Positions 1 through 8,631 of a DNA stretch of 64,000 bases are shown here, in pieces. The notes below the pieces were generated by a model that saw only the letters and a program-made list of their open reading frames with translations, was not told the DNA's origin and made no database searches. Origin of the DNA: UBA11865 sp963749825 (GTDB lineage Bacteria; Chloroflexota; Anaerolineae; Promineifilales; Promineifilaceae); NCBI GenBank assembly GCA_963749825.1, contig CAVVOI010000012.1, positions 1 to 64,000 of the forward strand, in the 5' to 3' direction. A program made the translations under genes and the position numbers. The first letter of the stretch is position 1; the number at the start of each line of letters is the position of its first letter.

Positions 1-20
1 CTCAAAATTAGCGAAATGTA

Positions 21-48
21 TTGACACTGATAATGGCATTGTTATAAT
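21..48 (+). promoter_or_regulatory. Consensus sigma70-type promoter for the S1-domain gene
   Basis: TTGACA at 21-26 and TATAAT at 43-48 are separated by 16 bases, and TGT directly before the -10 forms an extended -10 element. Both hexamers match the consensus exactly. The predicted start of transcription near 55 leaves a leader of about 124 bases before the ATG at 179, which is long enough for post-transcriptional control. Confidence 0.75.
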
Positions 49-178
49 TGCCTGTCTGGTTAACAATGTCCTGTTTGCCCCCCTTGGTACATGAAATTGT
101 TTTTCCATTTCGTATGACGATAAGATGTCTCAGTAAGGCACAGTATGCAACTGCGGCTGTTTTTTGGAGAAGAATGTT

Positions 179-973
179 ATGGTAGAAGATGCGGCTGAAT
201 TGGTTGAGGAAAACGAAATAAGCGAGGCGCCCGAGACACCGTCGGCGCCCAGCGCCATCAGTGACCTTAAGCCCAAGATGACTGTCAATGGCACAGTCAC
301 CAGACTCGAATTGTATGGAGCTTTTGTCGATATCGGCGTTGGCTCAAATGCCATTTTACACATATCTAAGCTCGGCCAACGTGTGAATAGAGTTTCCGAC
401 ACTCTCTCTATCGGTGATGAGATATCTGCTTGGGTAGAAACAGTCGATCCCGGACGAGAGCAAGTAACCTTGACGATGGTCGAACCTCTTGCCGTAGATT
501 GGAGCGATTTGAAGGAAGGCCAGGTTTATAGCGGCACTGTTACTCGACTAGAAAAGTATGGCGTGTTTGTTGATATTGGTGCGGAAAAAGAAGGGCTTGT
601 CCATATCAGTGAACTTAGCCACGAGTATGTTAAACACCCGTCAGAAGCTGTGAAAGTTGGCGAGGATATCCAGGTAAAAGTAATAGGATTTAACAAGCGA
701 AAACGCCGGATCGACCTTAGCCGGAAGTCATTGCTTGCTTCACCAGAGGCCCAAGTAGAAGAAATCGAGGAATTTGACCTTGAGGAAGAGGAAGTCGAAC
801 TTCCAACCGCAATGGAAATCGCTCTGAAGCGAGCGATGATTCAGACTGGCGAAGAAGAACCTTCTAGTCAAAAACCATCTGGTAAGACTCGGTACCGTGC
901 AAAAACCAACAGAGAAAAACAAGATGCATTGTTGGAACGCACACTAAAAATGAGTCAAGAAGGGGCAGAATAA
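179..973 (+). CDS. S1 RNA-binding domain protein (two S1 repeats)
   Basis: A cytoplasmic RNA-binding protein of 264 residues with two S1 (OB-fold) domains at about residues 32-102 and 114-185. Each carries the typical turn, YGAFVDIG in the first and YGVFVDIG followed by GLVHISEL in the second. A short acidic N-terminus precedes them, and an acidic then Lys/Arg-rich tail follows. The reading frame opens at a TTG at 164, but GGAG at 166-169 sits 9 bases before the ATG at 179, so I use that ATG. Ribosomal protein S1 normally has more repeats, so this is better described as an S1-like translation or RNA-decay accessory factor; the exact target cannot be told. It is transcribed alone from the promoter at 21-48 and converges with moeA. 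Confidence 0.85.
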   Translation: MVEDAAELVEENEISEAPETPSAPSAISDLKPKMTVNGTVTRLELYGAFVDIGVGSNAILHISKLGQRVNRVSDTLSIGDEISAWVETVDPGREQVTLTMVEPLAVDWSDLKEGQVYSGTVTRLEKYGVFVDIGAEKEGLVHISELSHEYVKHPSEAVKVGEDIQVKVIGFNKRKRRIDLSRKSLLASPEAQVEEIEEFDLEEEEVELPTAMEIALKRAMIQTGEEEPSSQKPSGKTRYRAKTNREKQDALLERTLKMSQEGAE

Positions 974-1039
974 CGGGGACTGTTAGGTATTGCTTCTGAC
1001 AAAAGAATTTAGAGCAGGACGCTTTAAGCCGATTAGCGC

Positions 1040-2302
1040 TTAGAAGACCGTCTCTGGCCAATCGATCATAATCGCCTCAAGCATAGAACCAACTCCTACA
1101 TATTCCACATTCTCAGGAACTTTTACGAGTGCATTCGCGCCGACGAGCGAAGATAGCATGTGCGAACCTTGCCCCCCAAATATACTAGCTCGATACTCGC
1201 CACCCTCCCTTTTTACAACTGCACGTAAATAGCTTTCACGGCCGTCCGAGTGTATTTCGTCCTCAATTACCACAGACACCCCACGTCTCTCAATCTGTTT
1301 ATAACCAGACATCTTCAGAATTGCCGGCCTAGCAAATCTATCAAATGAAACCATTGCCGATACTGGATTTCCAGGAAGTCCAAGATAAGGTACACCTTGG
1401 TAAAATCCAAAAGTCAACGGCTTTCCAGGTCTCATCCGGACGCGCCAAAATAGAACGCTTCCATCTGTCTCAAGGACACTTTTTACTACATCATAAGCGC
1501 CCACGGAGACTCCGGCCGAGCTGATTATTAAGTCTACTCCTTCATCTATTCCCAGTTGCAGACGTTCTCTGACTGATTCCTCACTGTCATTAGCCACGCC
1601 CAAGATGACCGGTTCGGCATTGCAAGCCAAGACCTGGGCAGCCTGAGTATAACTATTGCTATTGCGAATCTGTCCCGGTCCCAAGGGCTGGGCAATATCC
1701 ACCAGTTCGTTTCCTGTTGCCAAAATACCGATCTTAGGTCGGCTGATCACAGAAACCGTTTGATACCCAAGGGAGGCGATCAGACCCAGCTCTTGGGGCC
1801 GCAATACGGACCCTGGCGACAAAACCTGGCTGCCGGCTTGGATATCTTCTCCTGGCAAACGAACGTACGATCCAGGACTGACCGCTCGGTAAATTTGAAC
1901 AGAATCAGGCAGGGGCCGACTCCGGTCTCGCCAATATTCATCTGTATCCTCAACTGGAATGACAGCATCCGCCCCATCTGGCATAGGCGCACCGGTTGTA
2001 ATTCTAGCTGCTGAACCGGCCTCTATGATTGTCTCTGGGCTCTGACCAGCGGCGATGTCGGCGATAACATTCAGTTTGGTAGGCCTATCAGTTGATGCCT
2101 GGCTGATATCCTCCGCCCGAATGGCAAACCCATCCATAGATGAATTGGCAAACGGCGGTAGGTCGTGCTGGGCAGCTATCGGTTCTGATAGCACACGGTG
2201 AAGCGCATCCATTAAATTGACTGAAATTGGTGGGAGCAATTGAACCGCTTCCAGAACGATTCTTAGCGCTTCAGAAACCGAAAGATACTCTTCTTGACCC
2301 AA
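1040..2302 (-). CDS. moeA: Molybdopterin molybdenumtransferase MoeA
   Basis: MoeA inserts molybdate into adenylylated molybdopterin, the last common step of molybdenum cofactor synthesis. The 420-residue length is normal for the family. Recognisable parts are the N-terminal region with the NSSMDGFAI motif, the MoCF-like nucleotide-binding domain with ILATGNEL and ISSAGVSVGAYD, and the late motifs RPGKPLTFG and GLPGNPVSA. The start is a TTG at 2302-2300 placed directly after the TGA of the upstream HD-domain gene and preceded by a good AGGAGGG ribosome binding site inside that gene, so the two are probably translationally coupled. A second cofactor gene, mogA/moaB, lies at 16037, so the pathway is split across the window. 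Confidence 0.95.
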   Translation of the reverse strand: MGQEEYLSVSEALRIVLEAVQLLPPISVNLMDALHRVLSEPIAAQHDLPPFANSSMDGFAIRAEDISQASTDRPTKLNVIADIAAGQSPETIIEAGSAARITTGAPMPDGADAVIPVEDTDEYWRDRSRPLPDSVQIYRAVSPGSYVRLPGEDIQAGSQVLSPGSVLRPQELGLIASLGYQTVSVISRPKIGILATGNELVDIAQPLGPGQIRNSNSYTQAAQVLACNAEPVILGVANDSEESVRERLQLGIDEGVDLIISSAGVSVGAYDVVKSVLETDGSVLFWRVRMRPGKPLTFGFYQGVPYLGLPGNPVSAMVSFDRFARPAILKMSGYKQIERRGVSVVIEDEIHSDGRESYLRAVVKREGGEYRASIFGGQGSHMLSSLVGANALVKVPENVEYVGVGSMLEAIMIDWPETVF

Positions 2303-2929
2303 TCAGCCCTCCTGGTCGTTATTTCTCGTCTCTTGATGCCCGTCTAGTTTCATAGACACGGCTTCAATTTTCATCGATTCCAAGACATTTTCGATGTGAT
2401 CCCATAAAGCCAAATTGCCATCAAAACAGGCCTGGCTGAAATCATTCGTCGCTTGTTCAACGTGTTCCCGGTCGACGCCCGCAGCAAAATGTTTATCTTT
2501 CCACTTTTTACGAATTGACTTTAGGCGCACGTCCTGAATATTCTTGGAGGGTCTTACTAAAGTAGTCGCAATGATTAGTCCGGTTATTTCATCACAGGCC
2601 AATAATGCGAAATCAATCGGCTTCTCTCGATAGACACCCGTTCCAGCGCTGTAATGAGATAATATGACCCGGATAATTTCCTCATCCCAGCCACGATCTT
2701 TTAAGATTACGGCGCCTTCCATTGGGTGATGGTTAAGGTCTGGATGAATTTCCCAATCAAAATCATGTAAGAGCCCAGCGGTCTGCCAAAAATCTGGATC
2801 CTGCTTAAGTCGTAGGGCATAGAAGCGCATTGCAGCACCAACGGCAAGCATATGACGCTGGAGGCCAAAGTCTTTTACGTATTCGTTGACCAGAAGCCAG
2901 GCTTCTTCTTTGTCGTGTTTTGGGATCAA
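2303..2929 (-). CDS. HD-domain metal-dependent phosphohydrolase
   Basis: A 208-residue cytoplasmic protein with an HD hydrolase fold. The HD dyad lies at residues 55-56 in LLHDFDWE, with further probable metal ligands at His26, His92 (LSHYSAG) and Asp113 (ACDEITG). This follows the usual H...HD...H...D order. Such stand-alone HD proteins hydrolyse nucleotides or phosphate esters, but the substrate is not evident from sequence. The start is a TTG at 2929 with no clear ribosome binding site; the frame is open upstream to 2977 but has no ATG. The gene sits 53 bases after the RicT gene and abuts moeA, so all three may share a transcript. Confidence 0.8.
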   Translation of the reverse strand: MIPKHDKEEAWLLVNEYVKDFGLQRHMLAVGAAMRFYALRLKQDPDFWQTAGLLHDFDWEIHPDLNHHPMEGAVILKDRGWDEEIIRVILSHYSAGTGVYREKPIDFALLACDEITGLIIATTLVRPSKNIQDVRLKSIRKKWKDKHFAAGVDREHVEQATNDFSQACFDGNLALWDHIENVLESMKIEAVSMKLDGHQETRNNDQEG

Positions 2930-2982
2930 ATGATTATCACTGCGAATAAAAATGATTTCTGCGGTTAATGATGCTTATATGC

Positions 2983-3882
2983 TTACTTTTCTTTCTTCCC
3001 GTTAGCTCCACAATCACAGTTTCCACCTTCGTGTTTGGAACATCCAGATGCCGCTTTTCGTTCGAGTGCTTCCAATTCCTCTAACGGCTCAAATTCGTGC
3101 TGGAAAACTTCTTTCCGCTCACCATCAATAATCACAATTACGGAATCGCGTAAAACTCTGACATCTCTTACCAGGCCCTCACCATAGGGTGTTCCAATTC
3201 GTTTACCAATCTTTGGCAATTGTTTCTTTGCCTGAACATATTGTTCATATTCATAAACAAGACAACATCGCAAGCGACCGCACATGCCTGTGATCTCTTG
3301 CGGGCTCAAAGAAATACCCTGTGCCTTGGCCATTCGTATGGAAATTGGGCTGAATTCTGTCAGGAACGTAGAACAACATCGTGGCTGTCCACATGCGCCA
3401 TGTCCGCCAAGGATCTTGGCCACATCTCGTGGACCAATCAACAGCATTTCAACGCGAGAACGAAATGAGCGATTAAGAGTTTTGTGAAGGTTTCGGATAT
3501 CTAGGTTCTTGTCTTCAGTGGCATACATGAATGTCAGCCAGCTGCCATCATAACTGTATTCAGCTTTCACAAACTTCACATCCACAATACCTAGTTGGCT
3601 CGCTTTTTCACGACAGGTTATTAGAGCTTCAAGTTCCTTTTGCTCCCAGACTTGCTTCATAACCAAATCACGTGGAGTCGCCTTGCGTTCAATTGTCATG
3701 ATATTTCTACGCTTATCAATCCGATCTTTTTCGATATGCGCGACAACCTGTCCCATCTGACGACCGCGTTTCGTCTCGACAATCACATGGTCGCCTGGAC
3801 CTATATCCACGGCGGAACCATTTGTACTAAAATGATATAGTTTTCCTAGTTTCTGAAATCTTACGCCAATTACATTGGTCAT
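2983..3882 (-). CDS. PSP1-domain protein of the RicT/YaaT family
   Basis: The protein belongs to the PSP1/RicT family. In Bacillus subtilis, RicT is part of the Ric (Y) complex, which carries Fe-S clusters and affects RNase Y-dependent mRNA maturation. Family landmarks are the N-terminal VIGVRFQKLGK segment, the cysteine motif CGQPRCC at about residues 160-166 and the conserved GMCGRLRCCLVYE. These cysteines are the likely Fe-S ligands. A Cys-rich tail (GCSKHEGGNCDCG) is added at the C-terminus. A TTG one codon earlier is possible, but GGAG seven bases before the ATG at 3882 favours that ATG. RicA and RicF partners are not in the window. Confidence 0.88.
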   Translation of the reverse strand: MTNVIGVRFQKLGKLYHFSTNGSAVDIGPGDHVIVETKRGRQMGQVVAHIEKDRIDKRRNIMTIERKATPRDLVMKQVWEQKELEALITCREKASQLGIVDVKFVKAEYSYDGSWLTFMYATEDKNLDIRNLHKTLNRSFRSRVEMLLIGPRDVAKILGGHGACGQPRCCSTFLTEFSPISIRMAKAQGISLSPQEITGMCGRLRCCLVYEYEQYVQAKKQLPKIGKRIGTPYGEGLVRDVRVLRDSVIVIIDGERKEVFQHEFEPLEELEALERKAASGCSKHEGGNCDCGANGKKEK

Positions 3883-4218
3883 CAAGAAACTCCATATTCA
3901 GCCCTGACGGAACCCGGGCGAATTATCTTAAGTTTTATTCGTCAATTAGAACATATGTCAGCCCGATAAACAATTGTTAACGTTTTCTCTTGTTAGCAAT
4001 CCAAGAAAGTTTGATAACCTGAGCATCATTAATTGTTATCCAACGGCCGAAAGGTTCTACAATATACGTGAATCAGAAGCTGACCAATCGGCAAATACAT
4101 TCACTTAGCAAGATGCTTCATTTCAAGGGTGAGATTAATCTCTGGACATTTAGAATGAGATGGCAACGGCGGAACTAACCCAAGTGGTTCCCCAGGTGGT
4201 TGATTTTTTGTTGCCAGA
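3883..4218. other. Gap between mrp and the RicT gene
   Basis: This 336-base stretch has no convincing gene. Near its left end, on the minus strand, are A/T-rich blocks that could hold the promoter for the RicT/HD/moeA group, but no good -35/-10 pair is visible. The right end holds the nested inverted repeat listed separately. A GATAAC...GTTATC inverted repeat with a 16-base spacer lies at about 4013-4040. Confidence 0.5.
4162..4215 (-). repeat. Nested inverted repeat just downstream of mrp
   Basis: GGCAAC at 4162-4167 pairs with GTTGCC at 4210-4215. Inside it, GGAAC at 4171-4175 pairs with GTTCC at 4187-4191. The element begins three bases beyond the mrp stop codon on the minus strand and could fold in the mRNA 3' end. 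There is no U-run after it in that direction, so it is not a textbook intrinsic terminator; it may be an RNA-stabilising or processing structure. Confidence 0.4.
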
Positions 4219-5292
4219 TTAGCCAATCATCTGAATGGGGATCATATTCGACTGGTTGGCTAAGGTTATCACACTAATTCGCGCAGCAATAATGGGAGTG
4301 ATTGCGGCAAAGGATTTTGCAGCCTCTGAATCTTTATGAGCGACAACGATTGGCTGTCCGGAATCGCCACCGATACGAACCTGGGCATCCAGTGGAATAG
4401 AACCCAAAAATTCGACGTTTTGGTTTCTGGCCAATTCTTCTCCAGCTCCAAAACCGAAGAAATCACCGCTCATATTCTCCAAAATGCCGATGATCGGCAC
4501 GTCCAGTTTTTCAAACATCTTCAAGCCACGCAGAGCGTCGGCCGCAGCAACCTGCATTGGCTGAGTAACGACGATTGCACCCGACAGTGGCACCGATTGG
4601 GCCAATGATAGCTGGGCATCGCCAGTACCCGGTGGTAGGTCAATAATGAGGTAATCTAGCTCTCCCCAATCCACATCTGTCAAAAGTTGTTTTATAGCAG
4701 TATGGAGCATTGGCCCGCGCCATACCAAAGGTTGATCGGGTTTTACCAGAAAAGCCATGGACATGAACTTAACACCATACCTTTCGGCTGGTACCATTTT
4801 TCGATTTCTGGGTGGGGGCATTTGTGTCTCACCCATCATCATGGGTACATTCGGCCCCAGAATATCAGCATCCAGCAATCCAACCGAGGCTCCAGTATTA
4901 GCCAATTCTATTGCCAAATTTACGGCAACAGTTGTTTTACCAACCCCACCTTTACCACTAGTGATAGCAATCGTATTACGGAAATTGGAACCTATTTGTT
5001 GACGAATGCGTTCATCATTTGGAACATTTGAATCCCAATTGATTGAGACATTTCTTAGACCAATAATCTGCTCAAGAGCAGCTCTAGAATCTGCTTCCAT
5101 TTTGCCCTTTAATGGGCAAGCGGGGGTTGTCAACATGATTGTAAAGCTCAAATCCGAGCCCTTGATTTCAATATTCCGCACCATATTTAACGAAACTAAA
5201 TCACGATGAAGCTCAGGTTCTATCACAGTCCCTAAGGCTTTCAGAACGACTTCTTCCGTGATTGTTCCATCTGGTTGATCTTGATCAGTCAT
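4219..5292 (-). CDS. mrp: Mrp/ApbC-type Fe-S cluster carrier ATPase
   Basis: A 357-residue P-loop ATPase of the Mrp/NBP35 family, which binds and transfers Fe-S clusters to target proteins. An N-terminal MIP18 (DUF59) domain spans about residues 10-85 with the conserved TTPACPLKG. The deviant Walker A SGKGGVGKT lies at residues 112-120, and LLDADILGPN and LPPGTGD follow. The CxxC pair that usually follows ENMS in family members is absent here; the sequence runs ENMSGDFFGFGAGEEL. The gene is last in the minus-strand run iscX-like, nuoB, nuoCD, nuoI, mrp, so a role in loading clusters onto the complex I subunits is a reasonable inference. The ATG at 5292 has only a weak, distant ribosome binding site. 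Confidence 0.92.
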   Translation of the reverse strand: MTDQDQPDGTITEEVVLKALGTVIEPELHRDLVSLNMVRNIEIKGSDLSFTIMLTTPACPLKGKMEADSRAALEQIIGLRNVSINWDSNVPNDERIRQQIGSNFRNTIAITSGKGGVGKTTVAVNLAIELANTGASVGLLDADILGPNVPMMMGETQMPPPRNRKMVPAERYGVKFMSMAFLVKPDQPLVWRGPMLHTAIKQLLTDVDWGELDYLIIDLPPGTGDAQLSLAQSVPLSGAIVVTQPMQVAAADALRGLKMFEKLDVPIIGILENMSGDFFGFGAGEELARNQNVEFLGSIPLDAQVRIGGDSGQPIVVAHKDSEAAKSFAAITPIIAARISVITLANQSNMIPIQMIG

Positions 5293-5331
5293 GTTATTTT
5301 GATAAATCCCTATTGAAAGGCAAAAAAGAGT

Positions 5332-6018
5332 CTAGCCAAGACCTCGGTAAGGTAGCTGGCTAGCTTGTTCGGCACTCAATTCCGGTAAATCTAAATCTTC
5401 CTGATCTTTGGCCTTTTTCTTACCTTTGGAGGCGGCTGATACTTCTCGTGAGGCCGCTTCAGCGGCAGCTTTCATGCTAGCAATTTCACGCCAATAGCTA
5501 ATGGGCTTGCTCAGGCGTTCTTTATCATGAATGTGGGCCGTTGTTCTATCATATCCTGCGAGTTCATAATCATGGTCCATCTTGATAGCATCGAACGGGC
5601 AGAATTCGGCACAGTAACCGCAGTTCATGCAGATATCAATATCGATATAAAATTGTTCTGGTTCTGGCTTTGGTCGCCCATTGGGCAGCTTACCCCGAAC
5701 AATCCAAATACATTGAGGAGGACAGACCTTTGCACAAATGCCACAGGAGGTACACCAATCGTGTGGCCAATGTTCACCTGGTTTTGGGTCATCAGTAACC
5801 AGAAAGGGAATAAACCGAAAACGTTCCGGCATTGCGAGTCTTTCTTCAGGATAGAAGACCGTGATAGCTCCACGACCTTTCAAACTTTGGCGGACATTAA
5901 GTGCATCGTCATTATAGTATCTGCCACCTCGCGCCAACCAATAAATATCGTCCACATAGGTGGCTACAAAATGCCTGAAGGTAACTGCCATACCCTTGAT
6001 TAATCCAGCACCGTACAT
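5332..6018 (-). CDS. nuoI: NADH-quinone oxidoreductase subunit I (2x[4Fe-4S])
   Basis: NuoI carries clusters N6a and N6b in the peripheral arm of complex I and passes electrons on toward NuoB and quinone. Two ferredoxin motifs are present: Cys89, 92, 95 and 99 (CTSCGICAKVC) and Cys130, 133, 136 and 140 (CMNCGYCAEFC), counted from the ATG at 6018. A GTG start at 6051 would add 11 residues, but AGGAG five bases before the ATG at 6018 and the family-typical beginning MYGAGLIKG support the later start. The Lys/Glu-rich C-terminal tail is longer than usual. The gene follows nuoCD by 84 bases and precedes mrp by 39. Confidence 0.93.
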   Translation of the reverse strand: MYGAGLIKGMAVTFRHFVATYVDDIYWLARGGRYYNDDALNVRQSLKGRGAITVFYPEERLAMPERFRFIPFLVTDDPKPGEHWPHDWCTSCGICAKVCPPQCIWIVRGKLPNGRPKPEPEQFYIDIDICMNCGYCAEFCPFDAIKMDHDYELAGYDRTTAHIHDKERLSKPISYWREIASMKAAAEAASREVSAASKGKKKAKDQEDLDLPELSAEQASQLPYRGLG

Positions 6019-6102
6019 ACTGTCTCCTGCCATCACCAGCTGCCCGCACACCGGATCATGATTGGCGTGACAGACAGCCTGGAAAAAACTAAGCCAAATT
6101 AT

Positions 6103-7923
6103 TTACCGATCGACTTCTCCAAGAACGATATCAATGCTGCCTAAAATAGCCACGATATCTGCAACTTTATGCCCTTTAGCCATTAAGCCAAGAGGCGTCA
6201 AATTGATAAAGGACGGGGCCCGAATATGGTAGCGCTCTGGGTTAGAAGCTCGCTGCTGGGCCGTGACATAGTAGCCAAGCTCGCCCTTAGGATTTTCAAC
6301 TCGGCCGTAAGCTTCTCCGCCTTTAACACGGACGGCATATTGGGGCTTCCCACTGAAGATTGGGCCACCCTTTGTCTCCTCCAAATTTGGCAATATTTGT
6401 CTCAAAAGCCTCAAGCTCTGCCACATTTCGTCGATTCTGATCATGTAACGATCATAGATATCGCAGTTATACCGAACCGCAACATCAAAATCCAGATGTT
6501 CATAATAGGAGTACGGATCAGCCTTTCTCACATCGTAAGGTACACCACTTGCACGGAGCACTGGTCCAGCGGCGCTGTAGGCAACGGCATCCTCTGGCGA
6601 TAAATATCCAACGCCAATGCAACGCGACCGTACAATTTCATTATTGGTAATGTAAAAATCCAATTGTTCCATTGCTTTTGGCAAACGTTCGTAGATGAGA
6701 TCATGCAAAAACGCCATCGTTGGTTGGCTGCGTATGTTATCTGGCAAATCATAAGCAACGCCGCCGAAGCGCATATAGTTGCACATCATTCGCGAGCCAG
6801 CGGTAGCTTCAAATAAGTCAAGTACCAGCTCCCGTTCGGTATAGAGATACAGCATCGGCGTCTGAAGTGCTCCGAGATCGTTCAGTAGGAACCCCAAGGC
6901 CCAGGCATGATTGATGAAACGGGTCAGTTCAACCATCAGAAGTCGAATCCACTCAGCTCTTTCTGGAACCGTTGCATCCATAAGCTTCTCAACAGCCAGA
7001 ACGTATCCGTGGTTATTAGACATCGAACATATGTAATCTAGCCGGTCCGTATAGGGAATGTTCATCAGAAAAGTATTCCGCTCACCGATTTTTTCATGGT
7101 TTCTGTGCAAATAACCCATGACCGGTTTCAATTCAACGACGGTTTCACCATCAAGGGTCACGACCATCCTGAATACACCGTGTGTGGAAGGATGTTGTGG
7201 GCCAAGATTAATGGTAACCTTATCGGTCTTGAGGCCTGGTGTTGCATCTCGGGAAACCGACATTCCTGCGTATAGTTCGGTGTCTACCTCAAACTCAACA
7301 CCATCCGGAACCCAACCGTGAGGGTATTGCACATTCTTACCATACAGATTATGCTCTTCGGATCGGGTTACATTGCCACCGGGCCAACGACTTCCAAATG
7401 GTTTCTGATCATCTTCAAAAAACGGTTCTTTCCAATCTTTTCGTAAAGGATGTCCTTCGAATCCCTCCCACATGAGAATTCGGCGTAAGTCGGGATGACC
7501 CTCAAAACGGATTCCTAACAGATCCCAGGCTTCCCTTTCTTGAAAATCAGCTCCAGGCCATATCGGAACCATTGTCGGCACAGAGGCATCATCTCGGTCT
7601 ACTTGGACTTTAAGAACAACAGAGCCGCCACCTTCATTCGTATTATAGGTGTGATAGACGACCTCCAATTTGTTTTCTTCGAGGAGATCAACACCGGTCA
7701 CGCTTGATAGGTAGTTGAATCCCAATTCGTCGCGTAGGAATCTAGCTACCTCAACCAAGTGGTCTGCAGATACCATCAATCCATTGTAACGTTCTCTGAT
7801 ATCATTGGACACCGCCTCAGGAAATTTCTCTTTCAGAGCATCCGTGGCTACCTCAACAGGATCTTGTTCTTCTGGCGTTGGCTCTGCTACTGTTTCTTGA
7901 ATTTCAATATTGGTATCAGTCAT
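6103..7923 (-). CDS. nuoCD: Fused NADH-quinone oxidoreductase subunits C and D
   Basis: A 606-residue fusion of NuoC (about residues 25-195, with the PTMVPIWPGADFQEREAWDL region) and NuoD (about 230-606, beginning VTINLGPQHPSTHG and ending GEVDR). The two polypeptides form the part of the peripheral arm that lines the quinone site. NuoD motifs include GYLHRNHEKIGE, the PYTDRLDY segment and the terminal DIVLGEVDR. The NuoCD fusion is known in Enterobacteria and several other phyla. The ATG at 7923 follows nuoB by 21 bases, and all complex I genes here are read in the same direction. Confidence 0.96.
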   Translation of the reverse strand: MTDTNIEIQETVAEPTPEEQDPVEVATDALKEKFPEAVSNDIRERYNGLMVSADHLVEVARFLRDELGFNYLSSVTGVDLLEENKLEVVYHTYNTNEGGGSVVLKVQVDRDDASVPTMVPIWPGADFQEREAWDLLGIRFEGHPDLRRILMWEGFEGHPLRKDWKEPFFEDDQKPFGSRWPGGNVTRSEEHNLYGKNVQYPHGWVPDGVEFEVDTELYAGMSVSRDATPGLKTDKVTINLGPQHPSTHGVFRMVVTLDGETVVELKPVMGYLHRNHEKIGERNTFLMNIPYTDRLDYICSMSNNHGYVLAVEKLMDATVPERAEWIRLLMVELTRFINHAWALGFLLNDLGALQTPMLYLYTERELVLDLFEATAGSRMMCNYMRFGGVAYDLPDNIRSQPTMAFLHDLIYERLPKAMEQLDFYITNNEIVRSRCIGVGYLSPEDAVAYSAAGPVLRASGVPYDVRKADPYSYYEHLDFDVAVRYNCDIYDRYMIRIDEMWQSLRLLRQILPNLEETKGGPIFSGKPQYAVRVKGGEAYGRVENPKGELGYYVTAQQRASNPERYHIRAPSFINLTPLGLMAKGHKVADIVAILGSIDIVLGEVDR

Positions 7924-7944
7924 TAGAAAACCTTTACAATTTGC

Positions 7945-8631
7945 TCAAGCATTGGGAGTCGATGATGGAACTTGCTCAGCAGGTACTTCTTGAACTACGT
8001 CCTCAGATTCTTGCTTCTGTGCTTCATTTCGAATCACATCTATTTGACGAAGATCGACTAAATCGGGACCAAGAACGGGAATCGGAATGAAATCGGTTGG
8101 ATCACTTTTGCGATACCAGGGAACCGTTAGTATCGATTGCTGGTCTATTTTTTCCTGGAGGGTTATTAGTCCAAAAATCAATGCCTGTGGTGTTGGCGGG
8201 CATCCCGGTACATAAACATCCACCGGAATTAGTTTGTCAACCCCATCCAGTACGTTGTAGCCTTCTTTAAAAGGACCACCACCATTCGCGCAGGCTCCCA
8301 TACTTAGCACATATCGCGGTTCCGGCATCTGATTATACAAGCGGACGATTGTCGGAATCATTTTTTTGGTTACCGTTCCGGAAACAATCATAACATCCGC
8401 TTGTCTGGGAGAGGCGCGAAATACCTCCATTCCAAAACGAGCCAGATCATACCTACTAGCTGCCGTACAGATCATTTCAATGGCACAACAGGCAAGACCG
8501 AAGCCCATAGGCCACAGAGAATTTCGGCGTGACCAATTATAGATTTTATCTAAACTCGTTATAAAAATGTTGTCTGAGACATCCTCTGGAATCTCTATAT
8601 CAGATTTCAGAGGCTCATCACTATTAGTCAT
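7945..8631 (-). CDS. nuoB: NADH-quinone oxidoreductase subunit B (cluster N2)
   Basis: NuoB holds cluster N2, the terminal electron donor to quinone in complex I. The four cluster ligands are visible as the tandem pair Cys48-Cys49 (GLACCAIEM), Cys114 (SMGACANGG) and Cys144 (VPGCPPTPQ). The 228-residue length includes acidic extensions at both ends. The ATG at 8631 overlaps the TGA of the upstream iscX-like gene as ATGA, a strong sign of translational coupling. NuoA, which normally lies just upstream, is missing here, and so are the membrane-arm subunits. Confidence 0.95.
   Translation of the reverse strand: MTNSDEPLKSDIEIPEDVSDNIFITSLDKIYNWSRRNSLWPMGFGLACCAIEMICTAASRYDLARFGMEVFRASPRQADVMIVSGTVTKKMIPTIVRLYNQMPEPRYVLSMGACANGGGPFKEGYNVLDGVDKLIPVDVYVPGCPPTPQALIFGLITLQEKIDQQSILTVPWYRKSDPTDFIPIPVLGPDLVDLRQIDVIRNEAQKQESEDVVQEVPAEQVPSSTPNA

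Noticed and set aside
974..1039. Terminator between the S1-domain gene and moeA
   Set aside because: Only a five-base-pair stem (TAAGC/GCTTA) without a T-run can be drawn.
5527..6003. 158-codon plus-strand frame opposite nuoI
   Set aside because: Antisense to the ferredoxin motifs of nuoI, with no known domain of its own.
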